Positions 24,060 through 32,245 of a stretch of DNA of 64,000 bases are shown here, piece after piece. A model generated the notes under the pieces. It worked only from the letters and a program-made list of their open reading frames with translations, searched no databases and had not been told where the DNA came from. Source of the DNA: JAJPHI01 sp035541875. GTDB lineage: Bacteria; Desulfobacterota; Binatia; Binatales; Binataceae. The position numbers were made by a program, and so were the translations under genes. Within the stretch, counting starts at the first letter, position 1, and each line of letters starts with the position of its first letter. The DNA is taken from contig DATKML010000037.1 in the NCBI GenBank assembly GCA_035541875.1, forward strand, positions 1 through 64,000, in the 5' to 3' direction.

Positions 24060-24951
24060 ATTTATTCGTGGCTTGGTTGCGGTAATCAATCCGCGCCATC
24101 TCGATGTGATCGTTAATACGGGCGATGACGAGCAGTTCTATGGACTGCACGTCTCGCCCGATATCGATACCGTTACCTACACGCTCGCGGATATCGTAAA
24201 TCGCGAACACGGCTGGGGCCTCGCGGGCGAGAGCTTCAACGCCCTCGATGCGCTCGCTCGACTATACGGTAAGCCGTGGTTCAACCTCGGCGATCGCGAT
24301 CTGGCGACCCATCTGTATCGCACGGAGCGACTTCGTGCGGGGGCGACTCTGAGCGAAGTGACCGCCGAGATTGCGACGAAGTTCGGAGTAAAATCGCGTA
24401 TTCTCGCGATGAGCGATGATCGTGTGCATACGCATGTAAAATTGCGTGGCAAGGCGCTGTTGCCGTTCCAGGAGTATTTCGTTCGTGGCCGCGCGCGCGG
24501 CGTCGTCGAGCGAATCGAACTACGCGGCATCGAAAAGGCGAAACCGGCCACCGGCGTCATCGACTCAATCAAAAAAGCCAAGGCGATCATCCTTGCTCCA
24601 TCGAATCCGTTCGTCTCGCTCGGACCGATTCTGCAATTACCGGGAGTGCGAGAGGCGCTCCGTGCAACGCGCGACCGGGTCGCTGCGATCAGCCCGATTG
24701 TCGGCGGCAAACCCATCAAGGGCCCAGCCGACAAGATGATGCGCGGCCTGGGTCAGGAGGTCTCGCCGCTCGGCATCGCGCGGATGTATCAGGAGATCGT
24801 CGGGCTCTTCGTGCTCGACAATCTCGACCACCGCTATCTGGATAAGGTTGAGACGCTCGGGATGCGATCGGTCGCGACCGATACGATAATGACCACTCCA
24901 GCGAAAGCTTCGCGACTCGCGGACGTGGTACTAAAAGCGCTTCCAGTATAG
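23986..24951 (+). CDS. cofD: 2-phospho-L-lactate transferase CofD (FbiA)
   Basis: Joins the phospholactyl or phosphoenolpyruvyl group from its GDP-linked donor to FO. The 321-residue protein opens after a short tail with SIVTLAGGVGAAKFIRGL, then NTGDDEQFYGLHVSPDIDT, GDRDLATHLYRTE, LAPSNPFVSLGPIL and SPIVGGKPIKGPADKM, all CofD hallmarks. The ATG at 23986 has AAGAAGG 6 nt upstream and lies 74 bp inside cofH. The GGVGAAK motif is written by the same G8-T-G5 stretch that ends cofH. No CofC/FbiD gene, which makes the GDP-linked donor, is present in the window. Confidence 0.95.
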   Translation: MARGRSHPRSPASIVTLAGGVGAAKFIRGLVAVINPRHLDVIVNTGDDEQFYGLHVSPDIDTVTYTLADIVNREHGWGLAGESFNALDALARLYGKPWFNLGDRDLATHLYRTERLRAGATLSEVTAEIATKFGVKSRILAMSDDRVHTHVKLRGKALLPFQEYFVRGRARGVVERIELRGIEKAKPATGVIDSIKKAKAIILAPSNPFVSLGPILQLPGVREALRATRDRVAAISPIVGGKPIKGPADKMMRGLGQEVSPLGIARMYQEIVGLFVLDNLDHRYLDKVETLGMRSVATDTIMTTPAKASRLADVVLKALPV

Positions 24952-24962
24952 GCTAGACCGCG

Positions 24963-25718
24963 ATGGGTTCGCTGACACTGACCGCAATTGAAGGTATCCC
25001 GATGATTCAGCCGGGGGACAACCTGGCTGAATTGATCGCCGGTGCTATCGACAAAATGTGTCTCAAGTTGGCTCACGGCGATATTCTCACCGTTTGCCAG
25101 AAGATCGTTTCGAAGGCCGAAGGTCGCCTGGTCAATCTCAACGATATCGAGCCCTCCGAGCTTGCCCGCAGATTTGCTGAGCGCTGGGACAAAGATCCGC
25201 GAGCGGTGGAGCTAGTGCTGCGCCAAACCAGCCGGATCGTCCGGATGGATAACGCGGTGCTGATCGTCGAGACGGGCCCCGGATGGGTTTGCGCGAACGC
25301 GGGAATCGATGAGTCGAACAGTCTTAACGACGATCGCGCGATCCTCTTGCCCGAAGACAGCGACGCTTCTGCGGTGAAGCTCCGTACCGAACTGAAGCGA
25401 CACACCGGCGCCGAGATCGCCGTGCTGATAACCGATACTTTTGGGCGGCCGTGGCGCGATGGGCTCACGGAAGTATGTATCGGAATAGCGGGTATCGATC
25501 CGATGCTCGATTTGCGCGGCTCGACCGACCTCGGCGGTCGCGAACTTCATCATACGGTGATTGCCGTGGCCGACGAGATCGCGGCTGCGGCCGGCCTGTT
25601 GATGCCGAAAGCGGGCGCGACACCGGCAGTATTGGTTCGCGGCTATCAATTCCAGCCGGTTGAAGGTGCCAGCGCAAAGGCACTGATCCGGCCTGCAGCA
25701 TCCGATCTTTTCCGGTAG
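24963..25718 (+). CDS. cofE: Coenzyme F420-0:L-glutamate ligase
   Basis: Adds one or more L-glutamates to F420-0 with GTP through gamma-glutamyl links. The 251-residue protein is the plain CofE length, without the C-terminal nitroreductase-like domain found in actinobacterial FbiB. Visible marks are DILTVCQKIVSKAEGRLV, WVCANAGIDESNS, EIAVLITDTFGRPWRDG and GRELHHTVIAVADEIAAAA. It starts 11 bp after cofD. The lack of the FbiB domain means reduction of a dehydro-F420 intermediate, if needed, must be done by a separate enzyme. Confidence 0.95.
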   Translation: MGSLTLTAIEGIPMIQPGDNLAELIAGAIDKMCLKLAHGDILTVCQKIVSKAEGRLVNLNDIEPSELARRFAERWDKDPRAVELVLRQTSRIVRMDNAVLIVETGPGWVCANAGIDESNSLNDDRAILLPEDSDASAVKLRTELKRHTGAEIAVLITDTFGRPWRDGLTEVCIGIAGIDPMLDLRGSTDLGGRELHHTVIAVADEIAAAAGLLMPKAGATPAVLVRGYQFQPVEGASAKALIRPAASDLFR

Positions 25719-25730
25719 AGTAGCCGAACT

Positions 25731-26738
25731 GTGAGTTCCCCTAATGCGGGTATAACCCCGTCGGCACCTGTTGGATCACTCGATCCCGCGACAACTGTCC
25801 GCGATGACTTGGCTCGTGTCGAAGTCAAGCTGTCGACGCTGCTCGATTCGAACGAAACACTAATCAGTGAGATCTGCCATTACCTGGTCGATGCAGCAGG
25901 CAAGCGCTTGCGCCCGGTTTTCATTCTGTTGGTCTATCGCGCCTGCGGCGGGATAGACGCCAAGGTCGAAGACGCGGTCGATGCGGCAATTGCCTTGGAA
26001 CTCATCCATTCGGCCACGCTGCTGCATGACGACATTATCGATGGCGGCGAGATGCGCCGCGGCAAGCCCTCTGCCTTCGCCCGTTATGGTGCCGCGGCAT
26101 CGCTCGTCGCCGGTGATTTCCTCTTTTGCCGCGCCTTTGAGTTGTGTGGACGATTCGAAGAACGACTGGTTCGAACCGCCGCGCAGGCCTGTATACAGCT
26201 CACAGAAGGCGAAGTGATGGAAGGCCGGATGCGTCATCAGACGAGCGCCACGCTCGACGAGTACATCACGATTATTACGCGCAAGACGGCCTCGCTCTTT
26301 GCCGCAGGCGGACGTGTTGCGGCTGATTTGGCCGGTGCGTCACAGGCGACGATCGAGGCGATGGAAAATCTGGGGCTCGCGTTTGGCCGCGCCTTCCAGA
26401 TGATCGATGACGTCCTCGATATCGTTGGATCCGAAGAGAAGATCGGCAAGCAGGTGGGCGCAGACCTGAAGGCGGGCGTACTATCGCTTCCCGCCGTAAT
26501 CGGGATGGAAGACTCGCCCGAACTTCGCAGCTACTTCAGTAATGGCAAGACGGCGGACCCGCAGACGTTCAATCACGCCTTGGAGTTGATGCGTCGACCG
26601 GCGACGATCACGCGGGCGCGCACACTTGCGGATCATCAGGTGGACCTTGCGCGTAAGCTGATGACGCAGCTGCCGCCATCGCCGTATCGCCAAAGCCTCT
26701 TACAACTAATCGATAATCAGACCGCCCGCGATAACTAG
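25731..26738 (+). CDS. ispB: Polyprenyl diphosphate synthase (IspB-like)
   Basis: A 335-residue trans-type prenyltransferase that lengthens allylic diphosphates with isopentenyl diphosphate, to make a quinone or other side chain. Both aspartate-rich motifs are present: LLHDDIIDGGEMRRG (Asp100, 101, 104) and MIDDVLDIVG (Asp226, 227, 230), with AGKRLRPVFILL and GEVMEGRM between. Small residues just before the first motif (SAT at about 95-97) suggest a long product. It starts with GTG 12 bp after cofE, so it is probably cotranscribed. Chain length and final use are not readable; the link to F420 may only be shared transcription. Confidence 0.85.
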   Translation: MSSPNAGITPSAPVGSLDPATTVRDDLARVEVKLSTLLDSNETLISEICHYLVDAAGKRLRPVFILLVYRACGGIDAKVEDAVDAAIALELIHSATLLHDDIIDGGEMRRGKPSAFARYGAAASLVAGDFLFCRAFELCGRFEERLVRTAAQACIQLTEGEVMEGRMRHQTSATLDEYITIITRKTASLFAAGGRVAADLAGASQATIEAMENLGLAFGRAFQMIDDVLDIVGSEEKIGKQVGADLKAGVLSLPAVIGMEDSPELRSYFSNGKTADPQTFNHALELMRRPATITRARTLADHQVDLARKLMTQLPPSPYRQSLLQLIDNQTARDN

Positions 26739-26773
26739 GTCCTGTTGGCGCATTGCGCCTGAGCGCTTACGGG

Positions 26774-27682
26774 TCAGTGGATATTGTAGTGCAGCGTGGT
26801 TGGTGTACCGTTGCGGACGACATTGAGCGTGATCGACGGCTGCGACTGTAGCGACTGCAACATCATCATCGCCTTTGCGGGATCGCCGACGGTCTGTCCG
26901 TTGACCGACTTGAGCAGGTCCCCATCCTGGAGCCCTATTTGCTGAAAGAGCGAACCGGGTTGGATCTCGGTAAGCCGATAGCCGCTGGCGACCCCGTTTT
27001 CGATTTGTGGCGTCGCGCGAATCTGTGTGAACAGCGGAGCCATATTTTTCAAGCTGCTATCGACAGTAGTGCGAGCGAGTTGGTAGTTGTTGCCGCCCAG
27101 CCGACGGATACCTGGGTTGGGTCGGTCAATCCCACCTTCCATGCGGCGCGGCATCCGATGGAGGAAGCCCGGTCGGGGCGGAGGTTTCATCGCGGGTCCC
27201 GGTTGAGGTGCCTGTCGCGGCAGATCGAGGGCCACCCGATGGCCATTGTGCAGCAGGATCACTCGCGAGCTTTCGACCTCTAGTAACTTGCCAGCCCCGG
27301 GAATGCTCTGGCCGACTTGATAAAGGTTCTGTTTGCCGCCGTCGTCCTGGATGATCGCCCACGGCTTGCCTTCTGAAACTTGCGAGACGCCGACCAGCTT
27401 AACGTCGAGGTTTTCACTCTCCAATGGTGCCGGCGTCGGTGGTGGTGCGAGATTGAAGATATCGCGACTCACGATCGCGTTGTAATAAGTCTTGGGATGA
27501 GAGTCGCCTGTAATATGCGCAGGCTTGGTCCGCGCGTACTCTGCTTCGCCCGGCAGAACGTCGCTGGCAGCACGGAGCTTAAAGATATCGGTGGCGCTGA
27601 GACCCAGGAACGCGAATATCACCAGACCGAACAGGACATTGATGATAAGGATATTCCGTTCGGAGAGGTTGAACCCGTTCAC
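26774..27682 (-). CDS. gspC: GspC-like type II secretion protein with C-terminal PDZ domain
   Basis: A 302-residue inner-membrane protein: short cytoplasmic tail, one membrane helix (about 12-32), a periplasmic homology region (about 60-160, NAIVSRDIFNLAPPP, VGVSQVSEGKPWAIIQ) and a Pro/Arg-rich linker, then a PDZ domain (about 210-300, LTEIQPGSLFQQIGLQDGDLLKSVNG). That is the layout of GspC, which links the inner-membrane platform to the secretin GspD. No other gsp gene is in the window, so it is an orphan here. It stops 20 bp downstream of gshA's stop on the same strand and converges with the prenyl synthase gene. Confidence 0.82.
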   Translation of the reverse strand: MNGFNLSERNILIINVLFGLVIFAFLGLSATDIFKLRAASDVLPGEAEYARTKPAHITGDSHPKTYYNAIVSRDIFNLAPPPTPAPLESENLDVKLVGVSQVSEGKPWAIIQDDGGKQNLYQVGQSIPGAGKLLEVESSRVILLHNGHRVALDLPRQAPQPGPAMKPPPRPGFLHRMPRRMEGGIDRPNPGIRRLGGNNYQLARTTVDSSLKNMAPLFTQIRATPQIENGVASGYRLTEIQPGSLFQQIGLQDGDLLKSVNGQTVGDPAKAMMMLQSLQSQPSITLNVVRNGTPTTLHYNIH

Positions 27683-27702
27683 TCAGCCCGCGACCTCCGG
27701 CT

Positions 27703-29067
27703 TTAAAGGCTGGCCTCTGCTTCGTAGGAGCAGCCTTCGACCAGTCGATGGACGTCGTAGTTCCAGCGTCCTTTCCATCGTTCGATTGTCAGGCTGGCCT
27801 GCGAATGGCCCATCCTGACTTGATCAAGCATCCGCAGCAGATAGATCGTTTCGTCCTCGCCACGGCTGTTGAGGCAATGCTGCCGCGTTAGTCCGATCAT
27901 CGCGATATTGATCAATTCGAGCGCCAGATCCTGCATCTTGGCTCGGCCGATGCGCGCATCGAGACCGACCTTCTGGGCTGCGTCGGTATATTCGAGTCGC
28001 TCCGAGAAGCTCCATCGCTTAACCAGATCCCACGCGCCAGTCATGCAATCGTCATCGTAAAGGATACCCTTGCAGATAGCGGGAAGGGCCAGCATCAGCG
28101 CCGGGGGTTGGCTATCGGCGGTGCGGACCTCGATATATTTCTTCAGCCGTACTTCGGTGAAGATCGTCGTGAGATGGTTGCTCCAATCGTTGAGCGTTGC
28201 CCGTTCCTTGCCGAAGCCATTCTCCATGAACTGCCGGAAGGTAATCCCGCGCGGAACCGTCATGTTGAGGTACTCGTGGTTGCGCTCAAGGAAGTACATC
28301 GGCACGTTTAGCGCATACTCGACGTAGTCTTCGAAGCCCGCGTCGTCACGGAAAACGAACTCCAACGTGCCGCAACGATCGTTATCGGTATCCTGCCAGA
28401 TATGGCCGCGGAAACTGTGGTAGCCGTTCAGAGAGCCGTCGCAGAGCGGAGAATTGGCGAAAATGGCGTAGAGCAGGGGGACGATACCCATGCTGACGCG
28501 CAGCTTCCGCATCGCATCGGCTTCGTCGCTGTAATCGAGATTCGCCTGCACCCCAGCCGTCTGCTTCATCATCCGCTGACCGAGCTTACCCTTGCGTCCC
28601 ATGTAGGGATACATGATCCGGTAGCGGTCCTTGGGCAGCAGTTCGATCTCGTCGATTCGGCTAATCGGTTGCATCCCGAGGCCGAGGATCGTCGCATCGA
28701 GTTCGTGACCGACCTCGATAAGTTGCTCGATATGCTTGGTGAACTCGGAATTGGCGCAGTGAATCGTTTCGCACTGCTCGCCCGATAGTTCGATCTGTCC
28801 GCCGGGTTCGATCGTGATGGGCGCACGCTCGCCGTTCACGGCGATAATCCGGCCGTGTTCGCCATTATCTTCGTAGCCGTAGCGGTCGATGAAGCGGCGC
28901 AGGAGTTCCTCGACTCCATTCGGGCCAGAAAAGGGCAGGGCACGTCCATCGCGGACGGAGACAGCGACCTTCTCGTATTCGGTGCCTATTCGCCATTTAT
29001 CGCGGGGCTTGGAGCCGCTTTCGAAATAGCGAATCAACTGATCTTTGCGTTCTAGTGGCTCGCTCAT
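27703..29067 (-). CDS. gshA: Glutamate-cysteine ligase, plant/proteobacterial type
   Basis: Forms gamma-glutamylcysteine, the first step of glutathione synthesis, with ATP. The 454-residue protein belongs to the plant-type family: RIGTEYEKVAV, ITIEPGGQIELSGEQ, HELDATILGLGMQP, MKQTAGVQANLDYS, ANSPLCDGSLNGYHSFRGHIW (seen in part), and AVNGERAP are its markers. No gshB is adjacent. The gene is expressed from the divergent region shared with the BtuF-like gene and is followed by gspC. Both the length and the motif order are standard. Confidence 0.93.
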   Translation of the reverse strand: MSEPLERKDQLIRYFESGSKPRDKWRIGTEYEKVAVSVRDGRALPFSGPNGVEELLRRFIDRYGYEDNGEHGRIIAVNGERAPITIEPGGQIELSGEQCETIHCANSEFTKHIEQLIEVGHELDATILGLGMQPISRIDEIELLPKDRYRIMYPYMGRKGKLGQRMMKQTAGVQANLDYSDEADAMRKLRVSMGIVPLLYAIFANSPLCDGSLNGYHSFRGHIWQDTDNDRCGTLEFVFRDDAGFEDYVEYALNVPMYFLERNHEYLNMTVPRGITFRQFMENGFGKERATLNDWSNHLTTIFTEVRLKKYIEVRTADSQPPALMLALPAICKGILYDDDCMTGAWDLVKRWSFSERLEYTDAAQKVGLDARIGRAKMQDLALELINIAMIGLTRQHCLNSRGEDETIYLLRMLDQVRMGHSQASLTIERWKGRWNYDVHRLVEGCSYEAEASL

Positions 29068-29402
29068 TGGTCAGGTCTTCCTGTCGTCAGGTTTTTTCCT
29101 TCGCGTTGGGGCCACTGCCGCCAGCGTGACTTATGATGGCCTCACGTTTTTGCCTTGGCAAGCGCGTTCATTAACGCGCAATGAGACCAACCTTGCTCTC
29201 CCGGCTACAGCATTTTTGGTGCTGCAAAGACCGGGCTCGCAGCTTAAACCCGTTCGACCATTTATGACAAGTAGCCGGTAACGTGCTTAAGGGGCGCTTA
29301 ACAATACAATTAGCGGAACACACGCCACTGGCGGGTCTGACTCATTCCTGATGGGTAAAATCAGGCGATGCACTCCGGTTGTACCGCCGTTATAATGCCC
29401 GG
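29068..29402. other. Divergent intergenic region between gshA and the BtuF-like gene
   Basis: 335 bp without a credible gene. It contains a 7-bp hairpin GCGCGTT/AACGCGC (29162-29179) with a CATT loop and must carry the gshA promoter. An exact TATAAT at 29391-29396 points at the BtuF-like gene. The short frames here show no family resemblance. Confidence 0.6.
29391..29396 (+). promoter_or_regulatory. Candidate -10 element directly before the BtuF-like start
   Basis: TATAAT ends 6 bp before ATG 29403, so transcription from it would begin at or next to the start codon and give a leaderless mRNA. No convincing -35 box is seen. Confidence 0.4.
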
Positions 29403-30254
29403 ATGGCGCCTCTACAGACTGCTGACGAGCTGGGTTTTCGCCTCGAACTTCCGCGCCATCCGGAGCGAATTGTCTCGCTGGTGCCAAGCTGGACGGAGAC
29501 CCTCTTTGCGCTTGGCTTGGGCGAGCGGGTCGTCGGCGTTACGCGCTTCTGTATCGAACCGGCGGCGACGGCCTCTCTGCCGAAAATTGGCGGTACCAAG
29601 AATCCCGATATCCGTGGGATCGTCGCCTTGGCGCCGGATCTGGTAATCGCCAACGCCGAAGAGAATCGCCGCGAGGATATCGAGAACCTCCGTGCCGCGG
29701 GTATCCCGGTTTTCACCACCTATCCACGCAAGGTCAGCCAGGCAGTCGAATCGATTATCAAGCTCGGTACCGTCCTCGGATGTGAGGCAGCTGCAGGAGC
29801 GATGGCGCGCGAGATCGTGCTGGCGATCAGCGAAATCGAAACCCAGGTCGGGGTGTGGGCTAAACTTCGTTTCCGGGTTTTCTGCCCGATCTGGAAAAAC
29901 CCCTGGATGGCCTTTAACGGCGATACTTATGCCCACGACGTCCTGCGGATGCTCGGCTACAACAATATCTTCGCCTCCGCCGGTGAGCGCTATCCACGGA
30001 CTACGATCGAAGAGGCTTTGGTACTGCGTCCCGACTTCGTGATGCTGCCCGATGAGCCCTATGAGTTCGGCGCGAAAGACGTCGAAGAACTCAAACCTGC
30101 CTTACCCGCCGCCCTGAGCCGTCGGGTCGTGCTGATCAGCGGTCGCGATCTCCATTGGTACGGCGCGCGGATGACGACCGGCCTCAAGACGCTGAATGGA
30201 TTGCTCTCCCGCGTCCGCGCTGCGACCCTTCCGGAACTACCTCAGAGCCCGTAG
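29403..30254 (+). CDS. BtuF-like (helical backbone metal receptor) substrate-binding protein without signal peptide
   Basis: A 283-residue protein of the periplasmic cobalamin/iron-chelate binding family: RIVSLVPSWTETLFALGLGERVVGVTRFC at the start (seen in part), then KIGGTKNPDIRGIVALAPDLVIA and GYNNIFASAGERYPRTTIEEAL. No signal peptide or lipobox is visible from either ATG 29403 or ATG 29379, and no ABC permease or ATPase is nearby. Stand-alone cytosolic members of this fold exist and have been annotated as cobalamin-binding proteins without a known job. ATG 29403 is chosen because the extra eight residues (MYRRYNAR) have no homology character and the -10 box lies within them. Confidence 0.8.
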   Translation: MAPLQTADELGFRLELPRHPERIVSLVPSWTETLFALGLGERVVGVTRFCIEPAATASLPKIGGTKNPDIRGIVALAPDLVIANAEENRREDIENLRAAGIPVFTTYPRKVSQAVESIIKLGTVLGCEAAAGAMAREIVLAISEIETQVGVWAKLRFRVFCPIWKNPWMAFNGDTYAHDVLRMLGYNNIFASAGERYPRTTIEEALVLRPDFVMLPDEPYEFGAKDVEELKPALPAALSRRVVLISGRDLHWYGARMTTGLKTLNGLLSRVRAATLPELPQSP

Positions 30255-30315
30255 GTTCACCTAGCCGAACTTGATGTAAGGTCTCGTGACTGTGGGTAGC
30301 GCGAAGCACGCGGTT

Positions 30316-30404
30316 GTCATTCTGAGCGCAGCGAAGAATCCCAGTTTCCTCGAAAATCGAACACAGATCACGGAATCTTCGATCGCAGACTCCCTCAGAA
30401 TGAC
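30316..30404. repeat. Paired inverted repeat, locus C
   Basis: GTCATTCTGAGCGCAGCGAAGAATCC (30316-30341) faces GGAATCTTCGATCGCAGA...CTCAGAATGAC (30372-30404) across 30 bp. It is the best-preserved short copy of the family seen at 1870-2005. It lies between the BtuF-like gene and the NTF2-like gene. Confidence 0.75.
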
Positions 30405-30449
30405 CGATGGCTTGCGCTGCCCTTTCCAACCGGATTAAAGCACCGCGTT

Positions 30450-30971
30450 ATGACCACTAACCCGCTCCTTGATCTCTGGCATAAGCATCTTGAATACGAG
30501 TTCGCCACGCGCGATACCGAGGCGACGCTCGCTACGATGACGCCGGACGCCTACGTGAATCATATCCCGGTGATGACCGGTGGCGTTGGTCGTGAGGCTC
30601 TGCGCGAGTTCTACTCCAAACGCTTTATTCCGCAGATGCCGCCCGATACGAAAATCACGCCGATCTCGACGACGGTGGGGGACGATCAGGTCGTCGATGA
30701 GATGATTTTCGAGTTCACTCATACGGTGGCGATGGACTGGATGCTGCCGGCCGTCGCGCCGACGGGTAAGCATGTCCGCGTGCCGCTCGTGGCGATTGTT
30801 CGTTTCCGCGACGGCAAGGTCGCGCATGAACATATTTATTGGGATCAAGCCTCGGTGCTGGTTCAGGTCGGCTTACTCGACGCGATGAAACTGCCCGTCG
30901 CCGGAGATGAGACCGCCGCCAAAGCAATCGATCCCAAGCTGCCCTCGAATCAACTGTTCAACCGACGTTAG
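30450..30971 (+). CDS. SnoaL/NTF2-like fold protein
   Basis: A 173-residue alpha+beta-barrel protein of the NTF2/SnoaL superfamily: LWHKHLEYEFATRDTEATLATM (N-terminal helices, quoted in part), VNHIPVMTGGVGREALREFY, and VPLVAIVRFRDGKVAHEHIYWDQAS, the typical sheet ending. Members include ketosteroid isomerases, polyketide cyclases and many uncharacterised hydrolase- or isomerase-like proteins. The pocket His/Asp set cannot be assigned safely. It is 71 bp before bioF on the same strand but shows no link to biotin. It is cytoplasmic, with no signal or membrane segment. Confidence 0.8.
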   Translation: MTTNPLLDLWHKHLEYEFATRDTEATLATMTPDAYVNHIPVMTGGVGREALREFYSKRFIPQMPPDTKITPISTTVGDDQVVDEMIFEFTHTVAMDWMLPAVAPTGKHVRVPLVAIVRFRDGKVAHEHIYWDQASVLVQVGLLDAMKLPVAGDETAAKAIDPKLPSNQLFNRR

Positions 30972-31042
30972 GCAAACGAGCTCGATCGCCTGATCGCGTA
31001 TCTCTCGCGCGGCTGCGTCGTTTGCGGCAAGCTCATCGACTT

Positions 31043-32221
31043 ATGACGGGTTTGGATTCGGAATTGGAAGCGGCCCTGCGCGAGCTCGAGGGCAGGTCGC
31101 TTCGACGCATCTTGCGGATTGTCGAGAGTGCACAGGAGACCACCGTGATGCTCGGAGGACGCCGCGTCCTGATGCTCTCCTCGAATAATTACCTGGGTCT
31201 CGCTTCGCACGACAAGGTTAAGCATGCGGCGGCCGAGGCGCTGACTAAGTATGGCACCGGAACAGGCGCATCGCGGCTGATCGCGGGCAATCTCGAACCG
31301 CTCGTCGAATTGGAGAAGCATATCGCGGCATTCAAGGGCGTGGATGCGGCGCTGGTCTTCGGATCGGGCTATCTCGCCAATATCGGCGTGCTGAGTGCCT
31401 TGGCGGGAGCAGGCGACGTCGTGCTGAGCGATGAACTCAACCACGCTAGCTTGATCGATGGTTGCCGCCTGAGCCGCGCCCGTGTGGCTATTTATCGTCA
31501 TCGCGATGTCGACCATCTGCGGGACTTGCTGTGCGAAGCTCGCAACGCTCGCCGGCGGTTTATTGTGACCGATTCGGTTTTCAGCATGGACGGCGATCGT
31601 GCGCCGCTCGTGGAGATCGTTGAGCTGGCGCGTGAGTATCGCGCGGCGATTATCCTCGATGAAGCTCACGGGGTTGGCGTGATCGGTCCGAAAGGGGCAG
31701 GGCTCGCCGCCGAGACCGGACTTACGAAGGAGATCGACGTCCATGTCGGCACGTTGAGCAAGGCGCTCGGCGCTTACGGAGCGTATGTAGCCGGTTCGTC
31801 GATCCTGATCGATTATCTGGTGAATCGCGCCCGGAGCTTTATCTACTCGACCGGGCTCTCCCCAGTGATCGTGGCGGCGGCCGATGCGGCCCTCGGCATT
31901 ATTGAGTCGGATCCTTCACTGCTCCAGCGCTTGCACGACAATGCGGCTTACTTGCGTGAGGGATTGGAGCGGACGGGGTTTCGTATCGGTGACACGACCA
32001 CGCCGATTCTGCCCGTGATGGTCGGCGAAGCTGATAATGCGCTGCGCCTGTCGCAGGCACTGCTTGCGCGCGGCGTCCATGCTATCGCGATCCGGCCGCC
32101 GACGGTTCCGGCAGGGACCGCACGACTTCGCGTCACGCCGATAGCTGCGCACTCGCGCGAGGAACTGGATCTGGCGCTCGCCGCCTTTGGCGAAGCGGGT
32201 CGCGAGGTCGGACTTATCTGA
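31043..32221 (+). CDS. bioF: 8-amino-7-oxononanoate synthase
   Basis: Condenses pimeloyl-CoA or pimeloyl-ACP with L-alanine in biotin synthesis, with PLP. The 392-residue protein has LSSNNYLGLASHD, GTGTGASRLIAGN, FGSGYLANIGVLSAL, DEAHGVGVIGPKG and VGTLSKALGAYGAYVAGS, whose Lys holds the PLP. ATG 31043 is preferred to TTG 31022, which has no better ribosome site. A 2-amino-3-ketobutyrate ligase-type substrate is possible in this family, but the adjacent bioA and bioD make BioF nearly certain. Confidence 0.95.
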   Translation: MTGLDSELEAALRELEGRSLRRILRIVESAQETTVMLGGRRVLMLSSNNYLGLASHDKVKHAAAEALTKYGTGTGASRLIAGNLEPLVELEKHIAAFKGVDAALVFGSGYLANIGVLSALAGAGDVVLSDELNHASLIDGCRLSRARVAIYRHRDVDHLRDLLCEARNARRRFIVTDSVFSMDGDRAPLVEIVELAREYRAAIILDEAHGVGVIGPKGAGLAAETGLTKEIDVHVGTLSKALGAYGAYVAGSSILIDYLVNRARSFIYSTGLSPVIVAAADAALGIIESDPSLLQRLHDNAAYLREGLERTGFRIGDTTTPILPVMVGEADNALRLSQALLARGVHAIAIRPPTVPAGTARLRVTPIAAHSREELDLALAAFGEAGREVGLI

Positions 32222-32245
32222 GCCCACCCTTGGTTGGAGTATTGA

